Shown here: positions 7,594 to 17,007 of the stretch, in pieces | Layout: the number at the start of each line of letters is the position of its first letter | How positions within the stretch are numbered: the first letter of the stretch is position 1 | Source of the DNA: Deltaproteobacteria bacterium | GTDB lineage: Bacteria; Myxococcota_C; UBA6777 | Reading direction: 5' to 3' | Assembly: GCA_006226375.1 (NCBI GenBank) | Contig: SBHC01000084.1 | Location: forward strand, 179,616-243,615 | Length of the DNA: 64,000 nucleotides | Notes under the pieces: generated by a model | Databases searched by the model: none | Told to the model about the DNA's origin: nothing | The model's input: only the letters and a program-made list of their open reading frames with translations | Program-made: the position numbers and the translations under genes

Positions 7594-10500
7594 TTACTTG
7601 AGGTACTTGAGTTGGACACCTTTCTTGCTTTGTTGGTAGAGGCTTTCGAGTCGTTGGCGTCCACTCTTCTGCAGGTGGAAGTTACGCTTCCGGATGTTTT
7701 GCAACATATCCATCGATTTGGTTCCACCTGAGATGTCTTCGCCGGAGAAGTTGTAGCTTCGGGTAGGACGCTTCCCGCTTCCCACTCCTCGTTGCAGGTA
7801 TGTTTTGCCTCGGAAGAAGACAAAGTCGTCTTGTTTCTGAGCAATCACCGTAGCATTCCCACGAACCTTGGTCGCCGTGAAGATACCGCGAAGGTCCGTC
7901 TTTCCACTTTGGAACTTACCATCGGCGCTACCAATGACACGAACCAACGCATGCGGAACGGGCTTGCGAGTTCCCAACTCATACAAGTGAATGACCACGC
8001 GGCCTGTCGAAGCATCCTCTTGAACGTCCATTCCCAGGCGCGTTCGCAAGACAATCCCCGACACTTCTTTTTGCTTGGATTTGAGCACCACAAGGTACGA
8101 GCCACGACGCTTCAACGGCAGAGGCATCACGCTCTTGCGAGGCCCAAACTCGTGTTGTTTGCCTAGCACCCGAATCCCTTGGTACGACGGGCGAATTCCC
8201 GCCAGATTAATCCGAGTGACAGCGTTCAGGTTCTTCTTCAGAAGATACAACTTCATCAAGTCCACGTAGTACACCAGAACCTTCGCCTTGCGAATGTTTT
8301 GGTGGTCAATCTTCACTTCCGCTTTGGCCTTGGGCTGTACGGTGTGGACCTCCGGCATTTTCAAGAACACACGCTGGAAGTACTTGGACTGCACGGCTGC
8401 GTCTACAAAGCGCGACTTCACTCGTTTGTACCAGGCCAGCGCGTCTTTCAACTTGTCCGCGGCATGGAAGATCTGAGCAATCAAGTAGGACGCGAGGTAT
8501 CGGTTTTTGCTTCGAGCAAAGCCACCTTTCCCATTGGGATAACGCTCTTTCGACACACGACGCAACAGAGACAACGCTCGCTTGCTGCGGCGCTGCAAGT
8601 ACAGAGAGTACGCCTCAAGGTAATGAATATCTGCAAGGTAACCGCTCTTGGGATAACGAGCCGCCAAACGCTGCAGGTATTGGGTGGCTTCTTCTTTCTG
8701 CTCCAACGCCATCATCACGTTCGCGCGGGTATAGCTGGCGGCGTCGGCGGATGGATGCTCTGGGTAGAGCCATACAAACCGACCGAGGAGACGTCTGGCT
8801 TCCTTGAGCCACTTGGTTCGCTTGTCCGACTTCCCTTTGCACTTGTCTGCAAACTGGAAGACCGACTGGGCTAGCCCGTAGTAACCCTCTTGCACTGTCC
8901 GAAGGTCAGGGTACGTTTGAAGCAAGCTACGAATAAACCGGACAGCGGCTTTGAACTCGCCTTCTTTCTCAAGAGCCTGCGCCACATTCAACTCTTTGAG
9001 GAAGCGCGCAGCCATCGTCGCCTGGTACACCATAAAGGCGCGCTCGTGCTCCCCAGAACCTGCATACGCCTGACCCACCAACATGATTTGGTCAAAGGGA
9101 ATGACCGTGTTCGGAGAGTGCTCTTTCAACAGCTCAAAGTACTTCACAACCGAAGCATAAGGTCCCTTACGAAGGACGCTTTGGAACAACGTATGAGCCA
9201 CACGACCCAGGTAGTAATACCGAAGAGAGTACTGGGAGAGTAGCTTCTCCAATAGCTTCCTGGCTTGCTGAAGCTTTCCGAGCTTGGCATACGCTTGTCC
9301 GAGATAGAACAGCTCGTTCGGGGTCAAGCGATAGCGTTCGGGAGTCGCGTTCGCAGCAACCACATTCAGGCTGTGCGACGAGCCAATGCTGAACCGTTGG
9401 GGCTGTGCGTAGGAGAAGGCGGAATTCGAGGGAACATGGTAGGTTCCTTCTCTCACACCATACAAGCGATAACGGTAGGACCAGCTCCGACGGTTCCGGT
9501 ACAAGAAGAACCGGATCTGCCCATCTTCCAAAAGGTATGACCCTTGTGACACGGAAATGGAAGACGGCAGCACCATCGTCCCAGCAGGCAACGGCTCGAC
9601 CACCACAAGGTTGTCGTTACCGTAATGACTGTCCTTCAACTTCACCTGCACACGAACGCGAGTGTACTGTCCAACGGGCAAACGCTTGACCGAGTTCTCC
9701 CATCGTTTGTAGGTTCCACGAAGCACAGAGAAGCCAGGCTTGATCGTCTTTCGACCCACAGTTCGGTAAGCCGGGAGATAGCTACGATGGATCGTATGGA
9801 AGCGATGTAGCTTCAGCCCTTGCTCTGCCGAATATCCCGAGAGGACCGCAGAAAAATGAAGCAGGCCGAGTCCTTTGGGCTCCAACTTGATTTGCGCGTT
9901 GCCTTTGTTCCCCATAGCCAGTTGGAACACTCCACGAGACGTGGAAGCGTTGATGTTGAGGGTTTTGCGTAGTTTGCCTCCGACATACACACCAACGGTA
10001 GCGTTCACCTTGGCCTGACTTTGTGCCTGGTAGAACACAGCCAAAGCGCTGACGGCGCGACGAGCGACCAAGAGAGAGGGCCATCGGAAGCCACGACGTT
10101 GCTTCAGCAGCCACAGGACAGCCGCTTCCGTAGCTTTGCTTGTGGGAGCCAAACGCGCCATCAGCTCCACAGCACAAGCACCCTGTGCAAGAGCTGGAAC
10201 CGTCCAGCGGGACTTACGCTCCACGCGCCCTTTCTTCCCTTTCTGAATGGCTTGCAGGCCGCTGTAAAGTTGGGGCAACAGATCCTTCGCAAGGGACTCA
10301 CGGTTCAAGTCGAACAACGTATGGCCCAAGTGGCAAAGCCCTTCCAACGAGAGCCGCGAGCGTTGACGGAACAAACGGTTCGCGTAGGAAAACAGCTCGT
10401 TCGTTTCGCCGTTGGGCTGACGGACCAAAGCTGAGAGCAACAACGCTTTCTTCTCATCTTGGAACGAACGATGGTACGCGTTCTTCACCAACTGACGGAC

Positions 10501-13500
10501 CGCTTTGAGGGCAGAGTCACCGACCCAAACGCCCCATGTTTTCTTGGCCTGGACCAACACACGGAAGATGTCAGCGGAGAAGTCAGCGCTGCTTCCTGTG
10601 CCAATGTAATTCCAGCCGCTGTAGGATTGTCGCTGCAAACGTAGGGCCTGAACCACCTGCTCCAAACGAGACTTCATCTGTCGGGCCTGTGGCGAGTCAG
10701 CCTTGCCCTGCTGCTTGAGATAGGTAAGGCCGGTCATCAACAGATCAGCTTGATGGACCAGAACACCGGGAAGAACCCAACGCGAAGAGGCTCCCTGCTC
10801 CACCATCGACAAGATCCAGGAGGACGAGACAGGACCCACCAACACCCGGAGCTTCACGGCTCGGAAAGAACCTTTCCCTGGCAAGGAGAGAGAGCGGCCC
10901 TGGGACTCACGCAGCAGCCCTGAGAATCCGGAGCGCACCCATACACCGGGCATACGCACCTGTATGGACTGCTTGATAGAGTCATCCCACGTTGTTTTTT
11001 TGTGGGTGGCCGAGGCTGAAAGCTTCAACCCGAGGGTCTTTCCTGCCATCCCTTTCGCAGAGAGCGGGGAAAGAGTCAACTCTTTGCTCTGACGGGCCGC
11101 AACCGTAACAGACAAGGTCTGCTTTTGACCCGACGCTTTGACCACAAGCTTCAATTGAACCTGGAGCGAATGGTCTGTTTGGTTATGAACCACGGCGCGA
11201 GGCGCGATCTGGTCATTCTCACTGACAACGCCAGGGGCCTGAAGCTGCACAAAGAACTGTCGTCGTGTAACAACCGTATCTTTCGCTTCCCCCACCAGGG
11301 TTGGATGAGCAACACCACGAGCATGAAGCTGCCAAGATGTCAGATTGTCAGGCCAACGAAACTTCACAACGGCTTTGCCCTTGGCATCGGTTGTAACGGA
11401 CGCATTCCAATACGCTGTGGTTGCAAACCGTTTGCGCATTTGCTTCTTCTGCCGGGGCTTTCCATCGTCGTTTGCCAAGATCGTTTGGGATTGGGGCGGG
11501 ACCCGCTGGGGTGACAACACCGCAGGGCTGTTGTTTTGACGCAAGTTGCTGTCCAAGTTCAGCCCAAGATTCCCCAGCTTGTTGAGGTAACCTCCAAAGC
11601 TTCGACCGTTTCGGTAACGACGACGGGCGCTGCGACGGCGGTAGCGACGTCTTCCTCTCCAATACTGTTGCCGGGGAACACCTCCATAACCACGGGAAAC
11701 GGAGCCACTCGGCCTTGCTGACTCTTTGAGAAGCCGGGCAATCACGGTCGGCACCTTGGTAGTCGACGGCGCATGACGGTAGGTGTGAGACGACTGCGTT
11801 CTCCAACGCAACCGACGACGGTACAGATAGAACAACTTGTCCAAAGCTTGCGTTTTGTCCGGGTAGATGGCCAACAGGGACTTGTCAACCACCGCCAACG
11901 ACACCTCCGCCGCGACAGGTTTGCCCGTTTGATCGTACGTAAAGACTTCGACTTCAGCTTCCGTCCCAGGCTCAAACACCTTCTTCTTGGGCTTGAGAAC
12001 GACGCGCAGTTTACGACGCACAACAAACTCTTTGCGAGCGGTGAATAGCTTCTGTTTGTGCAGCAAAGTAACTGACAAAGCGAAGTTAGGACTTAGCTTG
12101 TTCGTAAATGTAATGGGAAGGTCTGTTTTCCCTAAAGCCAGGGCAGGAATCAACTTGTACGAGAGGACCGTGTTGGCTTCGTAGGTAAGCAACGCAACCC
12201 CAGCTTTTCGGTTGAGCAACGTCACGTTGGTTTTGTCGCCCACCTGGAATTGGTCTTTGTCACTGAGCAAACGAAGAACTTGCTTGTCTTCGCTTCCACT
12301 GACAAACACCTTCGAGGTCGCAACAATGCTTTGTTTCCACTCGTCCTTTGCGGTACCTCGGAGAATGTACCAGCCTCCGTCCTTGATGGTCAGAGTTGCT
12401 GAGCCAGAGCCTTTGGCATCCACTTTGAGGGCTTGCTCACCCACTTTGCGCTCTCCCCAAGAACCCTGAGCGTACACACGCTTCAACCAAGTCAGAGTGA
12501 CATCGGTAGCTTTGGGTTTTCCGAGAGGGTCGGCTGCACGAACGGTAACTTCAAACGACTCGCCGGCTGCATACACACGTCGAACCGTCTTCACTCCCAG
12601 ATCAAAGGCTGTAGAGCGCATCCAGATCCGAGTGGATGCCGTGGCCCGCTCACCGGGCATAAACACATGCAATGAGTACGCTCGATCCATTTCAAGTTCG
12701 CGGGTTTTGAGGGAGAACTTCAGCTCCCCTTTCGCGTTGGTTTGTCCCTTCCCACGTAACTTTCCAAGAGAGTACGAGAGGGTTTTGTTTGCAGCGGGAG
12801 CGCCGAAGCCATACTTCGCGATCAATGTCCCTTCAATCGACTGACGATGACGAAACACTCGCTGCTTCATCTTAATGGAGAGACGATACTTTGGCAGCGT
12901 GTACCGAGCAATCTGAAACGACCCGTAGAACGAAGGACCGTTCTTTCGATACGCCCGGATTCGATAGGTCCCAAGGGGAGAAGCTTGGGTGCTCTGAAAG
13001 CGAGCTGACACCGTACCAAAGGCGCTGACTTTGTGTTCGCCTCTGTAGACAACCTGACCACCAGGCGCTTTAACTTGCAACTTGTAAGGCTTGCTGGGTA
13101 GTTGAAAGTTACCGTCTTTCACTTCTCGCAAGACGCCACGAATTTCAACAAGGTGCCCTGGTCGGTATGCAGGTCGGTCGGTGTACAGCAGACCTGTCGA
13201 AGACACACCGGAGCTGTAATACAATCCGTACATTCCGTTCCCTGTCGAAGCGACCGAGCCGTCGGAATACGCCAGGACTTGGATGGTAGATGTGCTCTTC
13301 AGGGACTTGTGTTGAAGCTGAAACGCTCCGTCTTTGCCTGTCTTTCCTTCAAACAAGATCTTGCTGCCGTTCGAGACCAGCAACTTTGCGCCAGCGACGG
13401 GTTTTTTGGTCGCTCCGTTGAGAGCAAACGCAAACAAGGCGTGGCGGTTGACTTTGGTGATGATTTGCAAGTCGCTGATGATCGCCACGGTGGTCGCCAT

Positions 13501-15357
13501 CAAACCACCACCCGAAACCTGAACGACAGCCACCATCGGCTTCTTCGTTGGAAGAGGAATCTTGACCTTGAAGGGTTTCAGCTTTTGGTACTTGGGAACC
13601 TTAAGCGTCCACTCTTTGTCCGGTCGGATCAGCTGGATATCCAGGTTCTCCATTCCAGAGAACCGATAGACCTTGCGGAAGTAGGTCTCCGCGTCAACCC
13701 GGTACATCCGGACGTTCAGAGACTTAATGTTCCGAACATCAGCCAAGAGAGTGGCTCCTTCTTTCACGCCAAACACACGAGGAGTGACAAGCTTAAGGCC
13801 TTTCCCTGTGAGTCGACGAATCGCCAGACGAGCCCGACTTCGGTAACGCCAGTAACGAATCTTCTTGTAAGCCGCGAGCGCCGCGTTGAGGTCACGAAGC
13901 TTGTTCTCGTAGGTCTGAGCAACCCTCCACTGCGCCATCCGGCCGTAGTAAGAGCTTGGGTACTTGCTGATCAACCGATGCCATGCCGCGATGGCCGCTT
14001 TGTAGCTTTTCTGTTTGTAAGCGATGTCAGCCAGTCGGCTCATCATACGTGGGTTGCGACTGTCCAAAGGATATTGCTGGAGAAAAGTAAGGTAAGCTTG
14101 CTTGGCTTGCTTCCACTTCTTCCGACGGAACCACTCTTCTGCCTTGCGATACCGGGAGCTAACAATCTGTCGTTGAGCCCGTGGCCACAGACGATCCGTG
14201 GGATGCGCTTTCAAGAACGTTTGGTAGGCTTCGATCGCCTCAGCGAATCGCTTTTGTCGGAGATAACAGTCGGCAATTTGGTAGCGTGCACGCGCGACAA
14301 ACCGCTTCTTGTCTTGCCCCAAGCTCGACTCGTACTTTGTGACAAACGCCTTCAGCGCCTTAATCGCGTCGTCGTAGCGACGGTTGTAGAAGTAGCTATA
14401 GGCCACATCAAACGAGGCCTGTTGGGCTTTGGCATGTTTGGGGTATTTGGCGATAAGCTGCTGCAACACATCCAGCCCTAACGTCAGATAGCGCTTGCTC
14501 ACCCTCCTTGGCAAACCGTACGACTTGGCGATTTGGTAGTAAGCGTCGGGAAGCTTCGATGACTTAGGGAAATCCTTGATCATGTCAAACAAGATTTGCC
14601 GTGCTTTTCCACGCTGCTTGTACTTCAAATGGCTCGCAGCCAGGAAAAAGACAAACTGATCGGAGTAAGGACCCTTTTTGAACTCCTTGGTAGCGTTGCG
14701 AAAGGCTTGGAGAGCGTACCAGCTTTGGTTAATCGCCAGATAGGATTGTCCCAAACGCAGCATCACAGTGCGCTTCTTCACTGCGGGCAACCCCAACTCC
14801 AAAGCGTACTTAAACATGGTTATCGCCTTGCGATAGTTTTGGTTTCGCTTGGCCTTGGCAGCCTTAGCCTTGGAGAACGCCTGGTCTGCATAGCGCAAGT
14901 ACACATTAGCCATCGTCAAGCGTCGCTTGGGAGAGAGCAACGAGCCCAAGTGCTTCGCATAAATGGCCGACGCGTTCTTGAAGTCCTTTGCTTGGGCAGA
15001 GGCCTCCGCCACGATCATCAAAGCCTTGGTGTTCCACGTCGATTTGGAACGAACCACCGGCTGCAAGGCCTGAATGGAGGCTTTGTATTGTTTGTTGAGG
15101 AAGAGAACCCGCCCCAACCAATACTGACGTCGTAGATCGTCTTTCGCGCTCCAGCGTTTCTTGTTTTTGAGAAGCTTCAGGGCTGGTGCATATTGTCGAG
15201 AGACAACCCACCCCCGAACCTGACTCCAAGGAGACGTTGGGGCTTTCACAGACCGTTGGGCCGGCTTGGATGCAGGGGCCGCGAAGGCCACAGGAACAAC
15301 GAAAAGGCTTAAGCCAAGGACAAGCAACCATCGAACCATTCGCACGTTGCAAACCAT
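7594..15357 (-). CDS. Giant TPR / alpha-2-macroglobulin-like secreted protein without thioester
   Basis: A 2,587-residue exported protein. The start at 15357 is set by a perfect AGGAGG seven bases upstream; it begins MVCNVRMVRWLL and has a signal peptide cut near AFA-AP (about 26). Order: TPR-like helical repeats (about 40-520); a macroglobulin-like beta domain (about 530-640); a carboxypeptidase-regulatory-like domain (about 655-690); an MG2-type domain starting near 725 (AYRPGHLVEIRG); an Arg-rich insert near 1230-1250; the A2M core (about 1312-1345, WNASVTTDAKGKAVVKF); the thioester-type alpha/alpha domain with MVEQ at 1518-1521 in place of CxEQ; a terminal beta domain (about 1860-2000); a second TPR block (about 2005-2330); and a second macroglobulin/regulatory-like pair (about 2350-2505). 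Family members trap proteases in the periplasm, often through the thioester. This one cannot form a thioester at that site, so steric trapping or a scaffolding role is more likely. Confidence 0.9.
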   Translation of the reverse strand: MVCNVRMVRWLLVLGLSLFVVPVAFAAPASKPAQRSVKAPTSPWSQVRGWVVSRQYAPALKLLKNKKRWSAKDDLRRQYWLGRVLFLNKQYKASIQALQPVVRSKSTWNTKALMIVAEASAQAKDFKNASAIYAKHLGSLLSPKRRLTMANVYLRYADQAFSKAKAAKAKRNQNYRKAITMFKYALELGLPAVKKRTVMLRLGQSYLAINQSWYALQAFRNATKEFKKGPYSDQFVFFLAASHLKYKQRGKARQILFDMIKDFPKSSKLPDAYYQIAKSYGLPRRVSKRYLTLGLDVLQQLIAKYPKHAKAQQASFDVAYSYFYNRRYDDAIKALKAFVTKYESSLGQDKKRFVARARYQIADCYLRQKRFAEAIEAYQTFLKAHPTDRLWPRAQRQIVSSRYRKAEEWFRRKKWKQAKQAYLTFLQQYPLDSRNPRMMSRLADIAYKQKSYKAAIAAWHRLISKYPSSYYGRMAQWRVAQTYENKLRDLNAALAAYKKIRYWRYRSRARLAIRRLTGKGLKLVTPRVFGVKEGATLLADVRNIKSLNVRMYRVDAETYFRKVYRFSGMENLDIQLIRPDKEWTLKVPKYQKLKPFKVKIPLPTKKPMVAVVQVSGGGLMATTVAIISDLQIITKVNRHALFAFALNGATKKPVAGAKLLVSNGSKILFEGKTGKDGAFQLQHKSLKSTSTIQVLAYSDGSVASTGNGMYGLYYSSGVSSTGLLYTDRPAYRPGHLVEIRGVLREVKDGNFQLPSKPYKLQVKAPGGQVVYRGEHKVSAFGTVSARFQSTQASPLGTYRIRAYRKNGPSFYGSFQIARYTLPKYRLSIKMKQRVFRHRQSIEGTLIAKYGFGAPAANKTLSYSLGKLRGKGQTNAKGELKFSLKTRELEMDRAYSLHVFMPGERATASTRIWMRSTAFDLGVKTVRRVYAAGESFEVTVRAADPLGKPKATDVTLTWLKRVYAQGSWGERKVGEQALKVDAKGSGSATLTIKDGGWYILRGTAKDEWKQSIVATSKVFVSGSEDKQVLRLLSDKDQFQVGDKTNVTLLNRKAGVALLTYEANTVLSYKLIPALALGKTDLPITFTNKLSPNFALSVTLLHKQKLFTARKEFVVRRKLRVVLKPKKKVFEPGTEAEVEVFTYDQTGKPVAAEVSLAVVDKSLLAIYPDKTQALDKLFYLYRRRLRWRTQSSHTYRHAPSTTKVPTVIARLLKESARPSGSVSRGYGGVPRQQYWRGRRRYRRRSARRRYRNGRSFGGYLNKLGNLGLNLDSNLRQNNSPAVLSPQRVPPQSQTILANDDGKPRQKKQMRKRFATTAYWNASVTTDAKGKAVVKFRWPDNLTSWQLHARGVAHPTLVGEAKDTVVTRRQFFVQLQAPGVVSENDQIAPRAVVHNQTDHSLQVQLKLVVKASGQKQTLSVTVAARQSKELTLSPLSAKGMAGKTLGLKLSASATHKKTTWDDSIKQSIQVRMPGVWVRSGFSGLLRESQGRSLSLPGKGSFRAVKLRVLVGPVSSSWILSMVEQGASSRWVLPGVLVHQADLLMTGLTYLKQQGKADSPQARQMKSRLEQVVQALRLQRQSYSGWNYIGTGSSADFSADIFRVLVQAKKTWGVWVGDSALKAVRQLVKNAYHRSFQDEKKALLLSALVRQPNGETNELFSYANRLFRQRSRLSLEGLCHLGHTLFDLNRESLAKDLLPQLYSGLQAIQKGKKGRVERKSRWTVPALAQGACAVELMARLAPTSKATEAAVLWLLKQRRGFRWPSLLVARRAVSALAVFYQAQSQAKVNATVGVYVGGKLRKTLNINASTSRGVFQLAMGNKGNAQIKLEPKGLGLLHFSAVLSGYSAEQGLKLHRFHTIHRSYLPAYRTVGRKTIKPGFSVLRGTYKRWENSVKRLPVGQYTRVRVQVKLKDSHYGNDNLVVVEPLPAGTMVLPSSISVSQGSYLLEDGQIRFFLYRNRRSWSYRYRLYGVREGTYHVPSNSAFSYAQPQRFSIGSSHSLNVVAANATPERYRLTPNELFYLGQAYAKLGKLQQARKLLEKLLSQYSLRYYYLGRVAHTLFQSVLRKGPYASVVKYFELLKEHSPNTVIPFDQIMLVGQAYAGSGEHERAFMVYQATMAARFLKELNVAQALEKEGEFKAAVRFIRSLLQTYPDLRTVQEGYYGLAQSVFQFADKCKGKSDKRTKWLKEARRLLGRFVWLYPEHPSADAASYTRANVMMALEQKEEATQYLQRLAARYPKSGYLADIHYLEAYSLYLQRRSKRALSLLRRVSKERYPNGKGGFARSKNRYLASYLIAQIFHAADKLKDALAWYKRVKSRFVDAAVQSKYFQRVFLKMPEVHTVQPKAKAEVKIDHQNIRKAKVLVYYVDLMKLYLLKKNLNAVTRINLAGIRPSYQGIRVLGKQHEFGPRKSVMPLPLKRRGSYLVVLKSKQKEVSGIVLRTRLGMDVQEDASTGRVVIHLYELGTRKPVPHALVRVIGSADGKFQSGKTDLRGIFTATKVRGNATVIAQKQDDFVFFRGKTYLQRGVGSGKRPTRSYNFSGEDISGGTKSMDMLQNIRKRNFHLQKSGRQRLESLYQQSKKGVQLKYLK

Positions 15358-15424
15358 ATTGGTACCTCCTGGGTAAGGGTATGGGGGAACGACAGAAAAG
15401 GTCATTGGAACGAGAAACAAGAGG

Positions 15425-15465
15425 GGTTGAAGTCAACCGGTGGAACTGTACCCCGAGAGTCAACC
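15425..15465. promoter_or_regulatory. Repeated AGTCAACC elements with an inverted repeat upstream of the alpha-2-macroglobulin gene
   Basis: GGTTGA-AG-TCAACC forms an inverted repeat at 15425-15438, and AGTCAACC recurs in the same direction at 15458-15465, 27 bases on. Both copies lie about 70-110 bases ahead of the gene start at 15357. This is operator-like, but no regulator is known and chance is not excluded. Confidence 0.3.
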
Positions 15466-15980
15466 TGGAGACATAGTGAACCAAGCGCTCTTGCCCGTTC
15501 ATTCTGATGAGAAGTGAGCAGAGAGCACACTCCTCGACAATGGGATCGTATCTCAAACGAACCATAACCGGAATTGATCTCATCCTGGTGTAAAAAGATT
15601 GTAAAAAGCTGAAAGATGACCCGCAAAGTCCCTGGAACAACTCCGTTGCAGCCTAGATCAAAACACGGTGACTCCTTGCAGAGCGAAGATACATCTGGTA
15701 TGTTGAAAAAGTTAGCTCAAGCTCAGAACCCGAATGAATCGAGACATTTGTCTCGTACACAACGGGACCGTTCCTGCGCGATGCGTGTGGACGCCCGCTA
15801 GTGGAGTCCTATCCCCAACATTCGGTAGTCTGCTTGGGTAGGTTTCCTAGCGTGGAAGTGAAAGAACAAAGCATCCTGTTCCAACACCAAACTCAAGTCG
15901 TAACATTCGCAATCCGATCAGGTCATCGTGAAGATGAAGGAGGCTTCCCGCCCGTTTGAAGGAAGGGAAACAAGAACTCA
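15466..15980. other. Gene-poor divergent spacer
   Basis: About 500 bases between the giant alpha-2-macroglobulin gene and the TetR gene. It must hold both divergent promoters, but I cannot point to a convincing -35/-10 pair for either. A 16-codon reading frame at 15934-15984 overlaps the TetR start by GTGA; it lacks a good ribosome site. No RNA gene or long repeat is seen. Confidence 0.4.
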
Positions 15981-16826
15981 GTGACAAAAATAATGACAAA
16001 CAAGTCAGAACCCCAAAGCGAAGAAAAGCCCCTCACCCGTCGTGAGCGAAAGCGAATTGCCAAGCGCGCAAGCATGCTTGAAACTGCCATGGACATCATT
16101 GTGGAAGGCGGCATGGAAGCCTTGACCATCGCTCGCCTGGCCGAACGTTTGGACGCCGCAGTGGGTGCATTGTACCGGTATTTCCCTGGGAAACAGGCTC
16201 TTATTGTTGCCCTGCAGCACCAATGTTTGGAAGAATATCTTGAAGTATTGACTCGGGATCTCCACAACGCCAACACCTTCCTTGATCAGCAATCTGACAA
16301 AGAGGTAGAGCCTGGCGTTCGCTACTTAATGCTGCTCCTGACTTTGAGTTACTCTTACATTCTGGATTCAGCTCATTCCCCAACCCGTCACCGGTTGATG
16401 GACATTCTCATCTCCACTCCCGATCCCTTGCTCTCGGACGACGAAGCCAAAGAAGTCGACATCACCCTCCGCAAGATCCTAGAAAAAGCGACTCGGCTGA
16501 TGATCGACGCCGAAAACGTTGGCGCGCTGCAGGGAGCCCCCGATTTGTTTGCCTCTGCAACGCAGGAGGAAGAGGTCCCACCCGAAGCGGAGATGGTTCG
16601 CCGCGCCTGGCAACGCGCTCATGTTCTTTGGGCTCACCTTCATGGCTTGGATCACTTCCGCAAGAGAGACCGCATCCAGGCCCCTGCTCTCCAGGTCGAA
16701 ACGCTCTTCTATGTCGGCCTGCAGACCTTGTTCCAAGGGTGGGGAGCCGAGACCCAATCTCTCAAAGAGGCCTTTGCACTGTTTGCTACTTTTGTCGTAT
16801 CCTGGAAGTCCAACGCGTTGGGTTAA
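15981..16826 (+). CDS. TetR/AcrR-family transcriptional regulator
   Basis: A 281-residue regulator with an N-terminal TetR DNA-binding domain. After a basic leader (RRERKRIAKRASM), residues about 30-75 hold the helix-turn-helix core ALTIARLAERLDAAVGALYRYF, with the typical A-LYRYFPGKQAL recognition-helix end. The C-terminal 190 residues are the ligand-binding half and show no specific signature. The start is uncertain: GTG at 15981 or ATG at 15993; a GGAAGG lies about 14 bases before the GTG. TetR proteins usually repress a neighbouring operon on binding a small hydrophobic ligand. Nothing next door is an obvious efflux or lipid-metabolism target, so the target is unknown. Confidence 0.88.
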   Translation: MTKIMTNKSEPQSEEKPLTRRERKRIAKRASMLETAMDIIVEGGMEALTIARLAERLDAAVGALYRYFPGKQALIVALQHQCLEEYLEVLTRDLHNANTFLDQQSDKEVEPGVRYLMLLLTLSYSYILDSAHSPTRHRLMDILISTPDPLLSDDEAKEVDITLRKILEKATRLMIDAENVGALQGAPDLFASATQEEEVPPEAEMVRRAWQRAHVLWAHLHGLDHFRKRDRIQAPALQVETLFYVGLQTLFQGWGAETQSLKEAFALFATFVVSWKSNALG

Positions 16827-16860
16827 CAAATAGTTATCCTCTTCTACCGAAGGACTTCTT

Positions 16861-17001
16861 ATGAATCGTATCGCTTTCCTGTCTCTGTGAGTGATATCCC
16901 TTCTCATCAGTTGTTGGAGTTGCAGCCAACCCCTCCCGAACAGCATGTACCGCGAGAACCAAGGAGTTGAGATCTTCAAGTCCTTCCTTGGCGGACTCTA
17001 A
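16861..17001 (+). pseudogene. Small lipoprotein-like frame interrupted by an in-frame TGA
   Basis: Thirty-four bases after the TetR gene, an ATG with GAAGGA ahead of it opens a 46-codon frame that would read MNRIAFLSL, then TGA (16888-16890), then VISLLISCWSCSQPLPN and on to a TAA at 16999-17001. Reading through the TGA gives a textbook lipoprotein signal with an LISC lipobox, which is unlikely by chance. As written, only nine codons are made from the ATG; a GTG directly after the TGA could restart but would lack the basic n-region. It is either a decayed small lipoprotein gene or a sequencing error. Selenocysteine inside a signal peptide is implausible. Confidence 0.4.
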
Positions 17002-17007
17002 CCTCTC

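Noticed and set aside
13102..14481. 459-codon plus-strand frame opposite the alpha-2-macroglobulin gene
   Set aside because: It is antisense to a continuous, domain-supported gene, has no recognisable protein pattern and no ribosome site.
15934..15984. 16-codon upstream frame overlapping the TetR start
   Set aside because: No good ribosome site and no attenuator-like codon run or hairpins; likely chance.
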